From: Streptococcus sp. WB01_FAA12
GTDB lineage: Bacteria > Bacillota > Bacilli > Lactobacillales > Streptococcaceae
Direction of reading: 5' to 3'
DNA length: 64,000 bases
Assembly (NCBI RefSeq): GCF_012843315.1
Contig: NZ_JABAEX010000008.1
Coordinates: 40,277 to 104,276, forward strand
The notes below the pieces were generated by a model. The model made no database searches, was not told the DNA's origin, and was given only the letters and a program-made list of their open reading frames with translations. Positions within the stretch are counted from its first letter, which is position 1. Every line of letters begins with the position of its first letter. The translations under genes were made by a program, and so were the position numbers. This document shows positions 32,495-42,310 of the stretch, one piece after another.

Positions 32495-33862
32495 ATGAAT
32501 GGAAAAGTAGTAAAGCCTTCATTGGCCATAATCCAGAGTTTTCTTGTTATTTTATTGACTTATCTGCTTAGCGCTGTGAGAGAAACGGAGATTGTTTCAA
32601 CAACAGCTGTTGCACTTTATATCCTCCATTATTTTGTCTTTTATATTAGTGATTATGGACAGGATTTCTTTAAAAGGGGATATTTGCTTGAACTTGTCCA
32701 GACATTGAAATATATCCTATTCTTTGCGCTAGCGATTAGTATTTCTAATTTTTTCTTAGAGGATCGATTTAGTATTTCCAGACGAGGCATGATTTACTTC
32801 CTTACATTACATGCTCTCTTAGTCTATGTGCTAAACCTATTTATCAAGTGGTATTGGAAACGAGCTTATCCCAATTTTAAAGGAAGTAAGAAGATCCTCT
32901 TGCTTACAGCAACTTCTCGTGTCGAAAAGGTACTGGATAGATTAATAGAATCAAATGAGGTTGTTGGGGAGTTGGTAGCTGTCAGTGTTTTAGACAAACC
33001 AGATTTTCAGCATAATTCTTTAAAGGTAGTAGCAGAGGAAGATATAGTAGAATTTGCGACTCATGAGGTGGTCGATGAAGTCTTTATCAATCTTCCAAGT
33101 GAAAAATACAATATTGGAGAGCTTATCTCTCAGTTTGAAACGATGGGAATTGATGTAACAGTCAATCTAAATGCTTTTGATCGTAGTTTGGCACGTAACA
33201 AGCAAATTCGTGAGATGGCAGGATTAAACGTTGTGACTTTTTCTACAACATTTTATAAGACTAGCCACGTGATTGCTAAGCGGATTATTGATATTATCGG
33301 TTCTCTAGTAGGGCTGATACTATGTGGTCTAGTCAGTGTTGTACTGGTCCCTTTGATTCGAAAGGATGGGGGCTCTGCTATTTTTGCTCAGACGCGTATT
33401 GGAAAAAATGGTCGTCACTTCACTTTTTACAAGTTCCGCTCTATGTGTGTGGATGCTGAGGATAAAAAAAGAGAACTCATGGAACAAAATACCATGCAGG
33501 GTGGAATGTTTAAGGTGGATGATGACCCACGTATCACGAAAATTGGTCGTTTTATAAGGAAGACTAGCTTGGACGAGCTGCCACAGTTTTATAATGTTCT
33601 AAAGGGAGATATGAGTTTGGTTGGCACACGGCCACCAACAGTGGACGAGTATGAGCGCTATACCCCAGAACAAAAACGTCGTCTAAGTTTTAAACCTGGC
33701 ATAACAGGTTTATGGCAGGTCAGCGGACGAAGTGAAATCAAAAATTTTGATGAAGTTGTCAAATTAGATGTGGCCTATATAGATGATTGGACAATTTGGA
33801 AAGATATTGAAATTTTATTGAAGACAGTTAAAGTAGTATTTATGAGAGATGGAGCGAAGTGA
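32495..33862 (+). CDS. wchA: Undecaprenyl-phosphate glucose-1-phosphate transferase (initiating)
   Basis: A 455-residue membrane enzyme that starts the repeat unit by moving Glc-1-P from UDP-Glc to undecaprenyl phosphate. There are four to five N-terminal helices, a middle nucleotide-fold segment and one further helix (IIDIIGSLVGLILCGLVSVV). The C-terminal bacterial sugar transferase domain has KFRSMCVDAE, GDMSLVGTRPPTVDEYERY and GITGLWQVSGRSE. Close overall likeness to pneumococcal WchA makes glucose the expected first sugar. Confidence 0.93.
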   Translation: MNGKVVKPSLAIIQSFLVILLTYLLSAVRETEIVSTTAVALYILHYFVFYISDYGQDFFKRGYLLELVQTLKYILFFALAISISNFFLEDRFSISRRGMIYFLTLHALLVYVLNLFIKWYWKRAYPNFKGSKKILLLTATSRVEKVLDRLIESNEVVGELVAVSVLDKPDFQHNSLKVVAEEDIVEFATHEVVDEVFINLPSEKYNIGELISQFETMGIDVTVNLNAFDRSLARNKQIREMAGLNVVTFSTTFYKTSHVIAKRIIDIIGSLVGLILCGLVSVVLVPLIRKDGGSAIFAQTRIGKNGRHFTFYKFRSMCVDAEDKKRELMEQNTMQGGMFKVDDDPRITKIGRFIRKTSLDELPQFYNVLKGDMSLVGTRPPTVDEYERYTPEQKRRLSFKPGITGLWQVSGRSEIKNFDEVVKLDVAYIDDWTIWKDIEILLKTVKVVFMRDGAK

Positions 33863-33892
33863 TTTTTGCCCCTCAGTCTTGTTGGGAGAGAG

Positions 33893-35092
33893 ATGAAACA
33901 GTCAGTTTATATCATTGGTTCAAAGGGGATTCCTGCCAAGTATGGAGGATTTGAAACCTTTGTTGAAAAATTAACCGAATATCAAAAAGATGGGAACATC
34001 CAATACTATGTTGCCTGCATGCGCGAAAATTCTGCAAAGTCAGGATTTACAGCAGATACATTTGAGTACAACGGTGCTATTTGTTACAACATTGATGTGC
34101 CTAATATTGGTCCTGCTAGAGCCATTGCTTACGATATTGCAGCGGTCAATAAGGCTATTGAATTGGCTAAGGGAAACAAGGACGAGGCTCCCATTTTTTA
34201 CATTCTAGCTTGTCGTATCGGACCTTTTATTTCTGGACTTAAGAAAAAAATTCGTTCGATCGGAGGCCGTTTACTGGTAAATCCAGATGGTCATGAGTGG
34301 CTTCGGGCTAAATGGAGCCTGCCAGTTCGGAAGTATTGGAAATTTTCGGAACAGTTGATGGTCAAACATGCAGATTTATTAGTCTGTGATAGCAAAAATA
34401 TCGAAAAATATATCCGAGAGGACTATAAACAGTATCAGCCCAAGACGACCTATATCGCTTATGGTACAGATACTACCCCTTCAAGTCTGAAATCAGAAGA
34501 TGCCAAAGTTCGAAACTGGTATCGTGAAAAGGGAGTAAGCGAAAATGGCTATTATCTAGTGGTGGGACGATTCGTTCCCGAAAATAACTATGAATCAATG
34601 ATTCGTGAATTTATCAAGTCTAAGTCCAATAAGGACTTTGTCCTTATTACAAATGTGGAGCAAAATAAATTTTACAATCAGTTGTTACAGGATACTGGTT
34701 TTGACAAAGATCCTAGGGTCAAATTTGTCGGTACTGTCTATGACCAAGAATTACTCAAGTATATTCGCGAGAATGCTTTTGCTTATTTCCATGGACATGA
34801 AGTTGGTGGGACAAACCCATCGCTTTTAGAAGCTCTTGCATCAACAAAACTAAATTTGTTACTAGATGTTGGTTTTAATCGTGAAGTTGGTGAAGATGGG
34901 GCTATTTACTGGAAAAAAGATGAGTTGGCGCGTGTGATTGAAGAGGTAGAACGATTTGATGAAGGTGCAATTTCGGAATTGGACGAAAAATCTAGCCAAC
35001 GAATTGCGTATGCATTTACGTGGGAAAAGATTGTGTTGGATTATGAGGAATGTTTAAGGAGTAGTATTAATGGTAGCGAAATTAAAATATGA
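33893..35092 (+). CDS. wchF: Glycosyltransferase, probable beta-1,4-rhamnosyltransferase WchF
   Basis: A 399-residue GT4-like enzyme with the DUF1972-type N terminus (SVYIIGSKGIPAKYGGFETF) and a C-terminal donor domain (YYLVVGRFVPENNYESMIRE; HEVGGTNPSLLEALA). In pneumococcal loci this gene follows wchA and adds rhamnose to the first glucose. That fits the complete dTDP-rhamnose genes at the right end. The ATG at 33893 follows GGGAGAG; the frame also opens from a TTG at 33866 with no ribosome site. The last 23 bases overlap licD. Confidence 0.88.
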   Translation: MKQSVYIIGSKGIPAKYGGFETFVEKLTEYQKDGNIQYYVACMRENSAKSGFTADTFEYNGAICYNIDVPNIGPARAIAYDIAAVNKAIELAKGNKDEAPIFYILACRIGPFISGLKKKIRSIGGRLLVNPDGHEWLRAKWSLPVRKYWKFSEQLMVKHADLLVCDSKNIEKYIREDYKQYQPKTTYIAYGTDTTPSSLKSEDAKVRNWYREKGVSENGYYLVVGRFVPENNYESMIREFIKSKSNKDFVLITNVEQNKFYNQLLQDTGFDKDPRVKFVGTVYDQELLKYIRENAFAYFHGHEVGGTNPSLLEALASTKLNLLLDVGFNREVGEDGAIYWKKDELARVIEEVERFDEGAISELDEKSSQRIAYAFTWEKIVLDYEECLRSSINGSEIKI

Positions 35093-35966
35093 TAAATCAG
35101 ATATTATACGCTTAGACGATAAAGGATTGAAAAAATATCAATCTGAATTGCTCAAAATGATTTCTGATGTGTTTAATTTTTTTGAAGAGAATGAAATCCA
35201 GTATTCTTTGAGTGGTGGTAGCATTTTAGGGGCTATCCGTCATAAAGGTTTCATACCATGGGACGATGATGTTGATATCAACATTCCTCGAGAAAGTTAT
35301 AATAAGCTTTTTTCATTATTTGAAACAGATAACAGCTTAAGTAGAAAATACTATCTTCAATCTCCAAAAAGTCATCCAGAACTGGGTCTACATGTCTCTC
35401 AAATTAGAAAAAAGGGAACAGTCGCTCGTAGAAAATACGATTATGCTGCTGAAGAATGCGGTATCTCTGTAGATTTATATATTGTAGAAAATGTTTTTGA
35501 TAATCCAGTTAAACAATTCTTTCAATGTTATATAAGCATGTTTTTAACTTTTGTTTTGGCTTCTGTGCGTGAAACTAAGAACCATACATTGATGAAAGAA
35601 ATGTACTGTCTTGAAGGAAGGAAATTAAATTATTCTATGGGCAAATTAATGGTGGGATGGTTTTTTGGAATCGTTCCTATTAAAAATTGGTTAGACTGGT
35701 TAGATAAATGTAACGCAAGTTGTAAGGATTCACATACTAAATATGTATCCATACCAACAGGGCGAAAACATTTTAGACGTGAAACTTACTTGAGAGAGAA
35801 TATGAATGTTTATAAGAAGGTGCCTTTTGAAACTTTGATGGTGAATGTTCCAGTTCAATCAGAAGAGTATTTAAAAATGTTCTATGGAGATGATTACATG
35901 GTCCTACCTCCAGTAGATAAGCGAGAACAACATTTATTTTTAGAACTAAGTTATGGGGAAGAATAA
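35070..35966 (+). CDS. LicD-family phosphotransferase, first copy
   Basis: A 298-residue enzyme of the LicD nucleotidyltransferase fold, which moves phosphocholine, or another phospho-substituent such as glycerol phosphate, from a CDP carrier to a sugar. The core motif SGGSILGAIRHKGFIPWDDDVDI (about 47-70) carries the metal-binding acidic cluster. The C-terminal motif LKMFYGDDYMVLPPVDKREQ is typical. The start follows AAGGAG and overlaps wchF. From here to wzx the base composition is markedly more AT-rich. The acceptor sugar and phospho-group cannot be read from sequence. Confidence 0.87.
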   Translation: MVAKLKYDKSDIIRLDDKGLKKYQSELLKMISDVFNFFEENEIQYSLSGGSILGAIRHKGFIPWDDDVDINIPRESYNKLFSLFETDNSLSRKYYLQSPKSHPELGLHVSQIRKKGTVARRKYDYAAEECGISVDLYIVENVFDNPVKQFFQCYISMFLTFVLASVRETKNHTLMKEMYCLEGRKLNYSMGKLMVGWFFGIVPIKNWLDWLDKCNASCKDSHTKYVSIPTGRKHFRRETYLRENMNVYKKVPFETLMVNVPVQSEEYLKMFYGDDYMVLPPVDKREQHLFLELSYGEE

Positions 35967-36303
35967 ATGTCCAATTTGTAAAAATAAGCTGGATAGAAAA
36001 TACATCCATATTATCCTCAAAAAATAGTATTTATTTGAAATAAATTAACATAAATGACCTATCTTTATTTTACCGCAAATGAACTTGTAAGGAATAGTAT
36101 TCATGAGCAAGATGATAGCAAAGTTTCAGCTATTATGTCTCTCTGAGGATCTCCAAACTGATTAGATATAAAGTTATCAACTTTTTCAAAGAAGAGTATT
36201 GTGCTTTGACTTGCTACGAGGGCTTGAATGGTCTAAACTAAATTAGACGGCTGAGCTTATTTAATAGATTATCTTTCTTCGCAAGACTAGAAAAAATGTA
36301 GTG
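35967..36303. other. Non-coding or decayed sequence after the first licD
   Basis: AT-rich stretch without a convincing gene. Two short frames occur. One, at 35953-36027, has a CPICKNK zinc-ribbon-like start and overlaps the licD end. The other is a 30-codon frame at 36054-36146 (MTYLYFTANELVRNSIHEQD...). Both end abruptly and lack good ribosome sites. They look like broken gene pieces, but I cannot name the parents. Confidence 0.5.
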
Positions 36304-36881
36304 AGATTATTAAACGTCTATGAAAATGGAAATGGTAGCTTAAATCAATACACTAGATGATTTTTATACAGAAAATATTTTCCTTTCATGTTATTATATC
36401 GCTTGTATTTTGGGTGCAGGTACTGAAGTAGCAGAGGATAAAAAGTCTATAAATGCCGCTATAATTATTCTCTTGATAGATGGATGCCTAGTAGTGGTAT
36501 TTTGAGGAAGTATGTTTTCTTCGTACTCTTTTCAAGAACTTTAAAGTTTTTCTGCTACAAAGATTCAATTGTTAGAAAGCATCATAGAGACGATTATTCT
36601 TTGTATATAGTGGATGGAGTTCCCGTTGAGAAAATAACAAAGCCTTATCAATAAAAGCGAAAGATTAATAGATTACTTTGATGGCAAAAAGCTGAGGAGC
36701 AAAATTCATTGAAAATAATCTGTAAGAGTATAAGGCGAGAGAGATTGTTCCAACTGAATTCTATGGAAGTGGGAAGATGTATCAATCTTTGTAGAATAGA
36801 CTTGCTAATGAGCATATAGTGTACATACTATGGTAATTATATGAGGGATTCATCAGAGATTATACAGAAGACATATTTTAA
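36304..36881 (+). pseudogene. Decayed LicD-like gene (third licD remnant)
   Basis: Coding-like pieces in shifting frames with in-frame stops. They are 36304-36426 (LLNVYENGNGSLNQYTR, stop, then FLYRKYFPFMLLYRLYFG), 36442-36654 (70 open codons; RKYVFFVLFSRTLKFF, DDYSLYIVDGVPVEK), and 36726-36881 with three stops (KAREIVPTEFYGSGKMYQ, then LYEGFIRDYTEDIF). The last piece fits the LicD C-terminal pattern of an aromatic-Gly-Gly segment followed by a Y-G-D-like block and an acidic end. At least two frameshifts separate the pieces. Parentage is an inference from motif pattern only. Confidence 0.5.
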
Positions 36882-36950
36882 AATTCTGAAGATTCATGAA
36901 ATGAGTATTAAAAATTGAATTTGAAAAAGTAACAAAGTGATGGAGATTTA

Positions 36951-38195
36951 ATGAACAGACGACTTGTAATTAAAAAGAAAAATATAAGTTTTCTCTTGCT
37001 TATGTTATGTATTACAGCAGTTTATGGAACAAATTATTGGTTTATAAAGCTCTATACATATGATTTTATGCTTTTAGCATCATTGATATTATCAATTATA
37101 ATATTTATATTTAATGGTATTAAAATTGAGAAAACTAAGTATAAAACTACCATTATATTAGCTGTTCTAATGTGGATTTCGGGTATTATAGTTGCGCAAG
37201 GATATGGACTTCCTATTACTGTGATATTAAAGGAGAGTTTGTATACCATTACTCCATTTATATTATATTTAGCTTTTCGACCTATGATTAAATCAATGAA
37301 AGATGTCTCATTATTTCTCCGTATCGTTTCTATAACTGGGATTATCTGTAATTTGTTTTCTTTTGTTGAAATGTTTTTGGCGTTAAAAGGATTTGATTTT
37401 CTACATATAGGTGTGTTTGAAAAACTTCGAAACGGTACTCCTCGATTTGCAATTGGAGAAACTATTATTGTCCTTAGTTTCCTTATATCATGTAGTATTG
37501 TTACTAATAAGGAAGAGACTAGAAGTAGACGACTTTGTCATATGTTTAACATATTTATTACAATGATTAATCTAGTCTGGATTATTAAGACAAGAACACT
37601 AAGTCTATATCTTTTAGCGACAATTTTGATGATACCTATTCTAAAAAAGGATATAAAGAAGTACATAAAGTTGCCGATTACATTGCTAGTAATTATCGTA
37701 GTTGTTTTGATTTCATTACAATATTTTATTCCATTGCTCAATAATTTAATTGAGAATGATTATGGAATTCAAATTAGATTCTCTACAATTGAATATTATT
37801 TAGATTATTTTAAACAACATTGGTTGTTTGGAGCAGGATACATTTCTTCTAACCCATACTATTCAACTTATTCAATCATCGTTGGTCCATTTGGGCGCTA
37901 CTATCCAAGTGATGTGGGTGTAATAGGACTCATGTTTAGAAGTGGGATAATTGGCTTGATATGGTTAATCAGTTGGTTTTACTCAAGCCTGAGAATAATT
38001 AGAGATAACACAAATAAAATTCCGGCTTACTATGATTTATTGATGAAGTTATTTGTCGTGTTCTTGCTGTTTTCTTGTATTAATTTGATATTAACGGATG
38101 CACCGAGATTTCCATACATTACGTTAGGGATGTTGATTTGTGAATCCAGTTGTTTTTTGAAAAATATAGATAATCTTAATGGCGATATGTTATAA
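36951..38195 (+). CDS. wzy: Capsular polysaccharide polymerase Wzy
   Basis: A 414-residue integral membrane protein with about ten to twelve hydrophobic helices and one larger extracellular loop around residues 275-330 (RFSTIEYYLDYFKQHWLFGA; the Y-rich segment before GPFGRYYPSD). This O-antigen-ligase/polymerase pattern, and its place among the transferases just before the flippase, identify it as the polymerase that joins lipid-linked repeats outside the cell. Sequence is too divergent to name a serotype. The start follows GGAG. Confidence 0.82.
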   Translation: MNRRLVIKKKNISFLLLMLCITAVYGTNYWFIKLYTYDFMLLASLILSIIIFIFNGIKIEKTKYKTTIILAVLMWISGIIVAQGYGLPITVILKESLYTITPFILYLAFRPMIKSMKDVSLFLRIVSITGIICNLFSFVEMFLALKGFDFLHIGVFEKLRNGTPRFAIGETIIVLSFLISCSIVTNKEETRSRRLCHMFNIFITMINLVWIIKTRTLSLYLLATILMIPILKKDIKKYIKLPITLLVIIVVVLISLQYFIPLLNNLIENDYGIQIRFSTIEYYLDYFKQHWLFGAGYISSNPYYSTYSIIVGPFGRYYPSDVGVIGLMFRSGIIGLIWLISWFYSSLRIIRDNTNKIPAYYDLLMKLFVVFLLFSCINLILTDAPRFPYITLGMLICESSCFLKNIDNLNGDML

Positions 38196-38217
38196 AATGA
38201 TTATATAAGGGGTATGA

Positions 38218-39144
38218 ATGATGGTTAAGAGATTAGCAGTGCTCATGGCTACATACAATGGTGAAAAATATATTAAAGAGCAAATTGAAAGTATTCTAAA
38301 ACAAGATATAAATCTTGATTTTACCCTAATCATTAGAGATGATGGGTCAACAGACAATACTCGAAATATAATTCGTGAATACGCTGATACTGGTAAACTT
38401 GTTTTTATTGAAGGTGAAAATAAGGGAGCTGCACAATGTTTTATCTCATTGCTACGTGATAATCCAGAATATGATTATTATGCTTTTTCAGATCAAGATG
38501 ATATTTGGAACGAGGACAAATTACAACGAGGTATTAGAGCCATTTCTGAAATTAATGGCCCTGCTCTTTATTGTACTAACTGTGAGTTAGTGAACTCTAA
38601 CCTTAATGATATTGGACGGAATACTCATAGGAAGAAACCGCACTATACACTTGAATCAGTTCTCTGTCTTGCAAGTTGTGCACAAGGTTGTACTTCTGTA
38701 TTTAATAAGGAGCTAGCCTCAATTATACAGGATAATGATATTCCAGATGTTTTTATTATGCATGATTCGTTACTTACCTGCCTATGTGCATTGATAGGTG
38801 GTAAAATCATTTATGATGATATTCCATCAATGAAGTATAGAATGCATGACAATAATGTATTTGGTATGGTATCAGCTAAGCAAAATAAATTTAATGTTAT
38901 TAGAAATCGTCTAAATGAGATAACAAAAAAGCGTAAGATCAGTATGTGTGATCAAGCAGCAAGTTTGTTGAAAGTTTATCGAAAGTATATAAGTTTAAAA
39001 AATCAAGATATTTGTAGGATGGTTATTGATTCTAAAACATCAATCAAAGCTAGAATTAAACTTGTCTTCAATAAAAATTTGCAACATGACACATTTAATA
39101 AAACAGTAACAAAAAAATTAGAGATATTATTTGGTAATGGCTAA
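38218..39144 (+). CDS. Glycosyltransferase family 2 (rhamnosyltransferase-like)
   Basis: A 308-residue GT2 enzyme with an inverting GT-A fold. RLAVLMATYNGEKYIKEQIE opens it, RDDGSTDNT is the nucleotide-sugar Asp pair, and YAFSDQDDIWNEDKL is the metal-binding DXD-type motif. The SDQDDIW form is common in rhamnosyl- and galactosyltransferases of cps loci. Starts at 38218 or 38221 are both possible after AAGGGG. It lies 22 bases after wzy in the same operon. Donor and linkage are unassigned. Confidence 0.82.
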   Translation: MMVKRLAVLMATYNGEKYIKEQIESILKQDINLDFTLIIRDDGSTDNTRNIIREYADTGKLVFIEGENKGAAQCFISLLRDNPEYDYYAFSDQDDIWNEDKLQRGIRAISEINGPALYCTNCELVNSNLNDIGRNTHRKKPHYTLESVLCLASCAQGCTSVFNKELASIIQDNDIPDVFIMHDSLLTCLCALIGGKIIYDDIPSMKYRMHDNNVFGMVSAKQNKFNVIRNRLNEITKKRKISMCDQAASLLKVYRKYISLKNQDICRMVIDSKTSIKARIKLVFNKNLQHDTFNKTVTKKLEILFGNG

Positions 39145-39159
39145 TAGAGGAGTTAAAAC

Positions 39160-39939
39160 ATGACATATCAACTTATTGTATCTACAATGAATCAACATGA
39201 TGATAGTCTTATAGAGAAGATGAATATTAAATCTAATGCTATCATCATCAATCAATCTAACTCATTTTCTTATCATGAGACTATATTGGGAAATTCCACT
39301 ATAAAATGGTATGAGTTCAATGAACGGGGTATTGGTTTAAGTCGAAATACAGGTTTAATGAGATCAGATGCTGATATCATTCAATTTGCTGATGATGATA
39401 TGGTTTTCACAGATACTTATTATAAAGATGTTTTGTTGGAGTATCAGAAACACCCAGAGGCCGATGTTATTCTATTTTCGAATAAGTGTCTTAATGAAGA
39501 TCGTATGCCTTATCAAGTTGATAACTTTGGACGTATAAATAGGCTTGAAGGTGTTAAATTTGGTGGAGCTAGGATTACAGCGAGGAGAGAAAAATTACTA
39601 TACAATAACATAACATTCTCATTATTGTTTGGAGGAGGAGCAAGGTATGGAGCCGGGGAGGACGTAACGTTTATTCAAGACTGTCTAAAAGCAGGTTTAC
39701 GAGTATATAAATCTCCCATTATTGTTTCTACTATGAAACAAGATTCATCTACATGGTTTAAAGGATACGATAGAAAATATTATAAAGATAAGGGTGCGTT
39801 ACTGGCCGCTAATTTTCCTTTTATCAGCACAGCAGGAAGCTATATCCAAGCTTTCAAGAATAAGGGAGCAGAACATACATTTTTGGAGTTGCTGGGTTAC
39901 TACAAGGAAGGGATTGATGAATTCAAAGGAAGTAAATAA
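39160..39939 (+). CDS. Glycosyltransferase family 2-like protein
   Basis: A 259-residue GT-A type enzyme. The fold is shown by INQSNSFSYHET (in place of the usual N-terminal DDGS), RGIGLSRNTGLMRSDADIIQ and FADDDMVFTDTYYKD (DXD metal site). A later GGGARYGAGEDVTFIQDCLK carries the catalytic acidic pair seen in this family. The start follows GAGG. Its substrate is unknown; it supplies the fourth sugar-transfer activity of the locus after wchA, wchF and the preceding gene. Confidence 0.78.
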   Translation: MTYQLIVSTMNQHDDSLIEKMNIKSNAIIINQSNSFSYHETILGNSTIKWYEFNERGIGLSRNTGLMRSDADIIQFADDDMVFTDTYYKDVLLEYQKHPEADVILFSNKCLNEDRMPYQVDNFGRINRLEGVKFGGARITARREKLLYNNITFSLLFGGGARYGAGEDVTFIQDCLKAGLRVYKSPIIVSTMKQDSSTWFKGYDRKYYKDKGALLAANFPFISTAGSYIQAFKNKGAEHTFLELLGYYKEGIDEFKGSK

Positions 39940-39980
39940 ATCAAATAGATTAGATATTTGTGATAAAGGAGTCATTGACT

Positions 39981-40802
39981 ATGCCAATAGATATAATTTA
40001 CAATACTGGAGAGACTGAGCTAGAGTTAAAAAATAGATACAACTATGACGGAAGTGAGCTAAGGAAAGCACAACTCCGTATGATTGAGATGCTTTCATTT
40101 TTGAATGATATCTGTAAGAAAAATAATATTACTTATTTTGTTGCTTTTGGAACCCTACTTGGTGCTGTAAGGCATGGAGGCTTTATTCCTTGGGATGATG
40201 ATCTTGATATTTACATAAATGATAACGATTTAAAAAAACTTAGAAAAATTATTAATAACGGAAGTTATCCTTATGTTATTCAAGATTATTCTAGTGACAA
40301 AGGATTTGTGAGGTATTATAATGTACTTAGAGATTTAAAATCGGAGTATATAAAAGAAGAGTATCAACATAATCAACGAGAATATAGAGGAATACAAATT
40401 GATTTGTTTCCCTATGATTATGGTGTAATGGAATGGGGAGTACGTCTTGTTGGAAAGACATATGGTCTTAATGAAAAGCTTTTTTTGGGGAAAAATAGAG
40501 TATTAACATTCTTGATTTTTCATTTTACTAGAGGGATAATAATACCTTTCCTTAAAGTAGTTAGTAAATTTAAGGGAAGAAAAATAGTAGGACTTGGATA
40601 TGAGACTGGGGATTCTGGATACTGCTATTATGTTAATGATGTGTTTCCTCTAAAAACAATAAATTTTGAGGGTTTAGTTGTTCCTTGTCCGAATCATCCT
40701 GAGGAAGTTTTAAAAATTGATTATGGATGCAATTATATGGAATTACCACCTAAAAATCAAAGAAATCATCACAAGGTGCTCAATATACACTTTTATGATT
40801 AG
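39981..40802 (+). CDS. LicD-family phosphotransferase, second copy
   Basis: A 273-residue LicD-fold protein with the motif FGTLLGAVRHGGFIPWDDDL (about 53-72) and C-terminal EVLKIDYGCNYMELPPKNQR. By eye it differs strongly from the first copy outside the core, so the two probably modify different positions or use different donors. I chose the ATG at 39981, 9 bases after AAAGGAG; an in-frame GTG at 39960 overlaps that site. Confidence 0.84.
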   Translation: MPIDIIYNTGETELELKNRYNYDGSELRKAQLRMIEMLSFLNDICKKNNITYFVAFGTLLGAVRHGGFIPWDDDLDIYINDNDLKKLRKIINNGSYPYVIQDYSSDKGFVRYYNVLRDLKSEYIKEEYQHNQREYRGIQIDLFPYDYGVMEWGVRLVGKTYGLNEKLFLGKNRVLTFLIFHFTRGIIIPFLKVVSKFKGRKIVGLGYETGDSGYCYYVNDVFPLKTINFEGLVVPCPNHPEEVLKIDYGCNYMELPPKNQRNHHKVLNIHFYD

Positions 40803-40852
40803 ATATTTTTATTATAGAGGAGCTCTTTGAGTAAGAGATTGCCGGAGATGTT

Positions 40853-42310
40853 ATGAAAAAGAATAAGATAGAGAAAAAAAGATCAGTGAAAAAAAATGCA
40901 ATCTTGAGTGTAATAAAACAGTTGTTTTCGATTATTTTTCCAATGATTACATTTCCATATGCAACTAGAATTCTTGGAGTTGAGAATTATGGGAAATATA
41001 CATTTAGTGTATCTATCGTAAACTACATCTCGTATATTGCAGCGGCAGGTATTTTACGATATGCTGTGCGCGAATGTGCAAGAGTAAGAGATGATAAAAA
41101 AAAATTGCATAGATTAGTCAACGAAATATATACAATAAATATATCGACTACTATAGTTGCCTACCTCATTCTATTTGCATTGCTGGCATTTGTTCCAATG
41201 TTAAGAGAATACGTTCTTTGGATAATGTTAATAAGTCTATCTGTCTTGTTTACAACAATAGGTACGGATTGGATTAATAGTGCTTTTGAAGATTATTTTT
41301 TTATAACGATAAGATATATTCTAAGTCAAATGGTTGCTCTTTCTCTTTTGTTTCTGTTGGTTAGAAATCAAGATGATATTACTCAATACGTCATTGTAAG
41401 TATTTTTGGAGGAATTTTGGCAAATATTTTAAATGTTTTGCATATTAGAAGAACTTTAAAAATAGTACCTCGCTTGATATATTCAAAGCAATTACTTAAT
41501 CATATTAAACCAATTTTATATCTATTTGGATCTACGATTGCCACTGTTATTTATATAAACTCGGATGTAACACTTTTACGTATTTATGCAGATGATGCTT
41601 CTGTAGGCTACTATGGCGTGTCAACTCAATTTTATCAATTGGTTAAACAATTGATAAATGCTGCTTTTATTGTTATTATACCAAGAATTTCAAATGAGCT
41701 GGCTAAGGATAAATCCTTAGCTTATAGTCGATATAATAAAATTCTCACGGTTACTATATTAGTAATGATTCCATGTGCCACAGGCCTATTTATGATAAGA
41801 AATAATTTGATACTGCTATTCTCAGGTGAGGAGTATCTAAAAGCTACCTCTTCTTTAGCAATTTTAGCAGTTTCATTAATTCCAGCAATGACAGCAAATT
41901 TTTTTATTAATATAGTTATGATTCCATTGGGAATGGAAAAGAAAGTTATGATTGCTACTATTACTAGCGGCATAGTAAATATTGGGTTGAATTTTGTTTT
42001 AATTCCCATCTTCGCTGAAAATGCTGCTGCTTTTACAACATTGATTGCAGAAATTTCTATGATATTAATTGCTATGTTTTATTGTCGTAGTATGAAATTT
42101 CGTAGTGTTATTAAGGCGATTGTTACGGGAATAGTGGGAGCTGGAACTATTGTTTTAGTATGTTTTTTATTAAATAGTATTATAAGTAATTATTTTGCTA
42201 ACATTGTGCTATGTATCACCATAAGTAGTATGTTCTATGGTGTAGTAATTTTAATTTTTTATCGTGAAAAAGTCATGAGTATCATAAGAGATATGTTAAT
42301 AAGTAGATGA
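40853..42310 (+). CDS. wzx: Polysaccharide repeat-unit flippase Wzx
   Basis: A 485-residue membrane protein of the MATE/MOP superfamily (polysaccharide transporter) with about 12 to 14 helices. The N-terminal motif SVIKQLFSIIFPMITFPYAT, followed by RILGVENYGKYTFSVSIVNY, is diagnostic of Wzx/RfbX. It moves lipid-linked repeat units across the membrane for Wzy. The start follows GGAGATGTT. It is the last intact gene of the variable region before decayed sequence and the rhamnose genes. Confidence 0.9.
   Translation: MKKNKIEKKRSVKKNAILSVIKQLFSIIFPMITFPYATRILGVENYGKYTFSVSIVNYISYIAAAGILRYAVRECARVRDDKKKLHRLVNEIYTINISTTIVAYLILFALLAFVPMLREYVLWIMLISLSVLFTTIGTDWINSAFEDYFFITIRYILSQMVALSLLFLLVRNQDDITQYVIVSIFGGILANILNVLHIRRTLKIVPRLIYSKQLLNHIKPILYLFGSTIATVIYINSDVTLLRIYADDASVGYYGVSTQFYQLVKQLINAAFIVIIPRISNELAKDKSLAYSRYNKILTVTILVMIPCATGLFMIRNNLILLFSGEEYLKATSSLAILAVSLIPAMTANFFINIVMIPLGMEKKVMIATITSGIVNIGLNFVLIPIFAENAAAFTTLIAEISMILIAMFYCRSMKFRSVIKAIVTGIVGAGTIVLVCFLLNSIISNYFANIVLCITISSMFYGVVILIFYREKVMSIIRDMLISR

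Noticed and set aside
36028..36950. Insertion sequence remnant between licD and wzy
   Set aside because: I found no inverted ends, target duplication or transposase motif; the pieces fit a LicD-like gene better.
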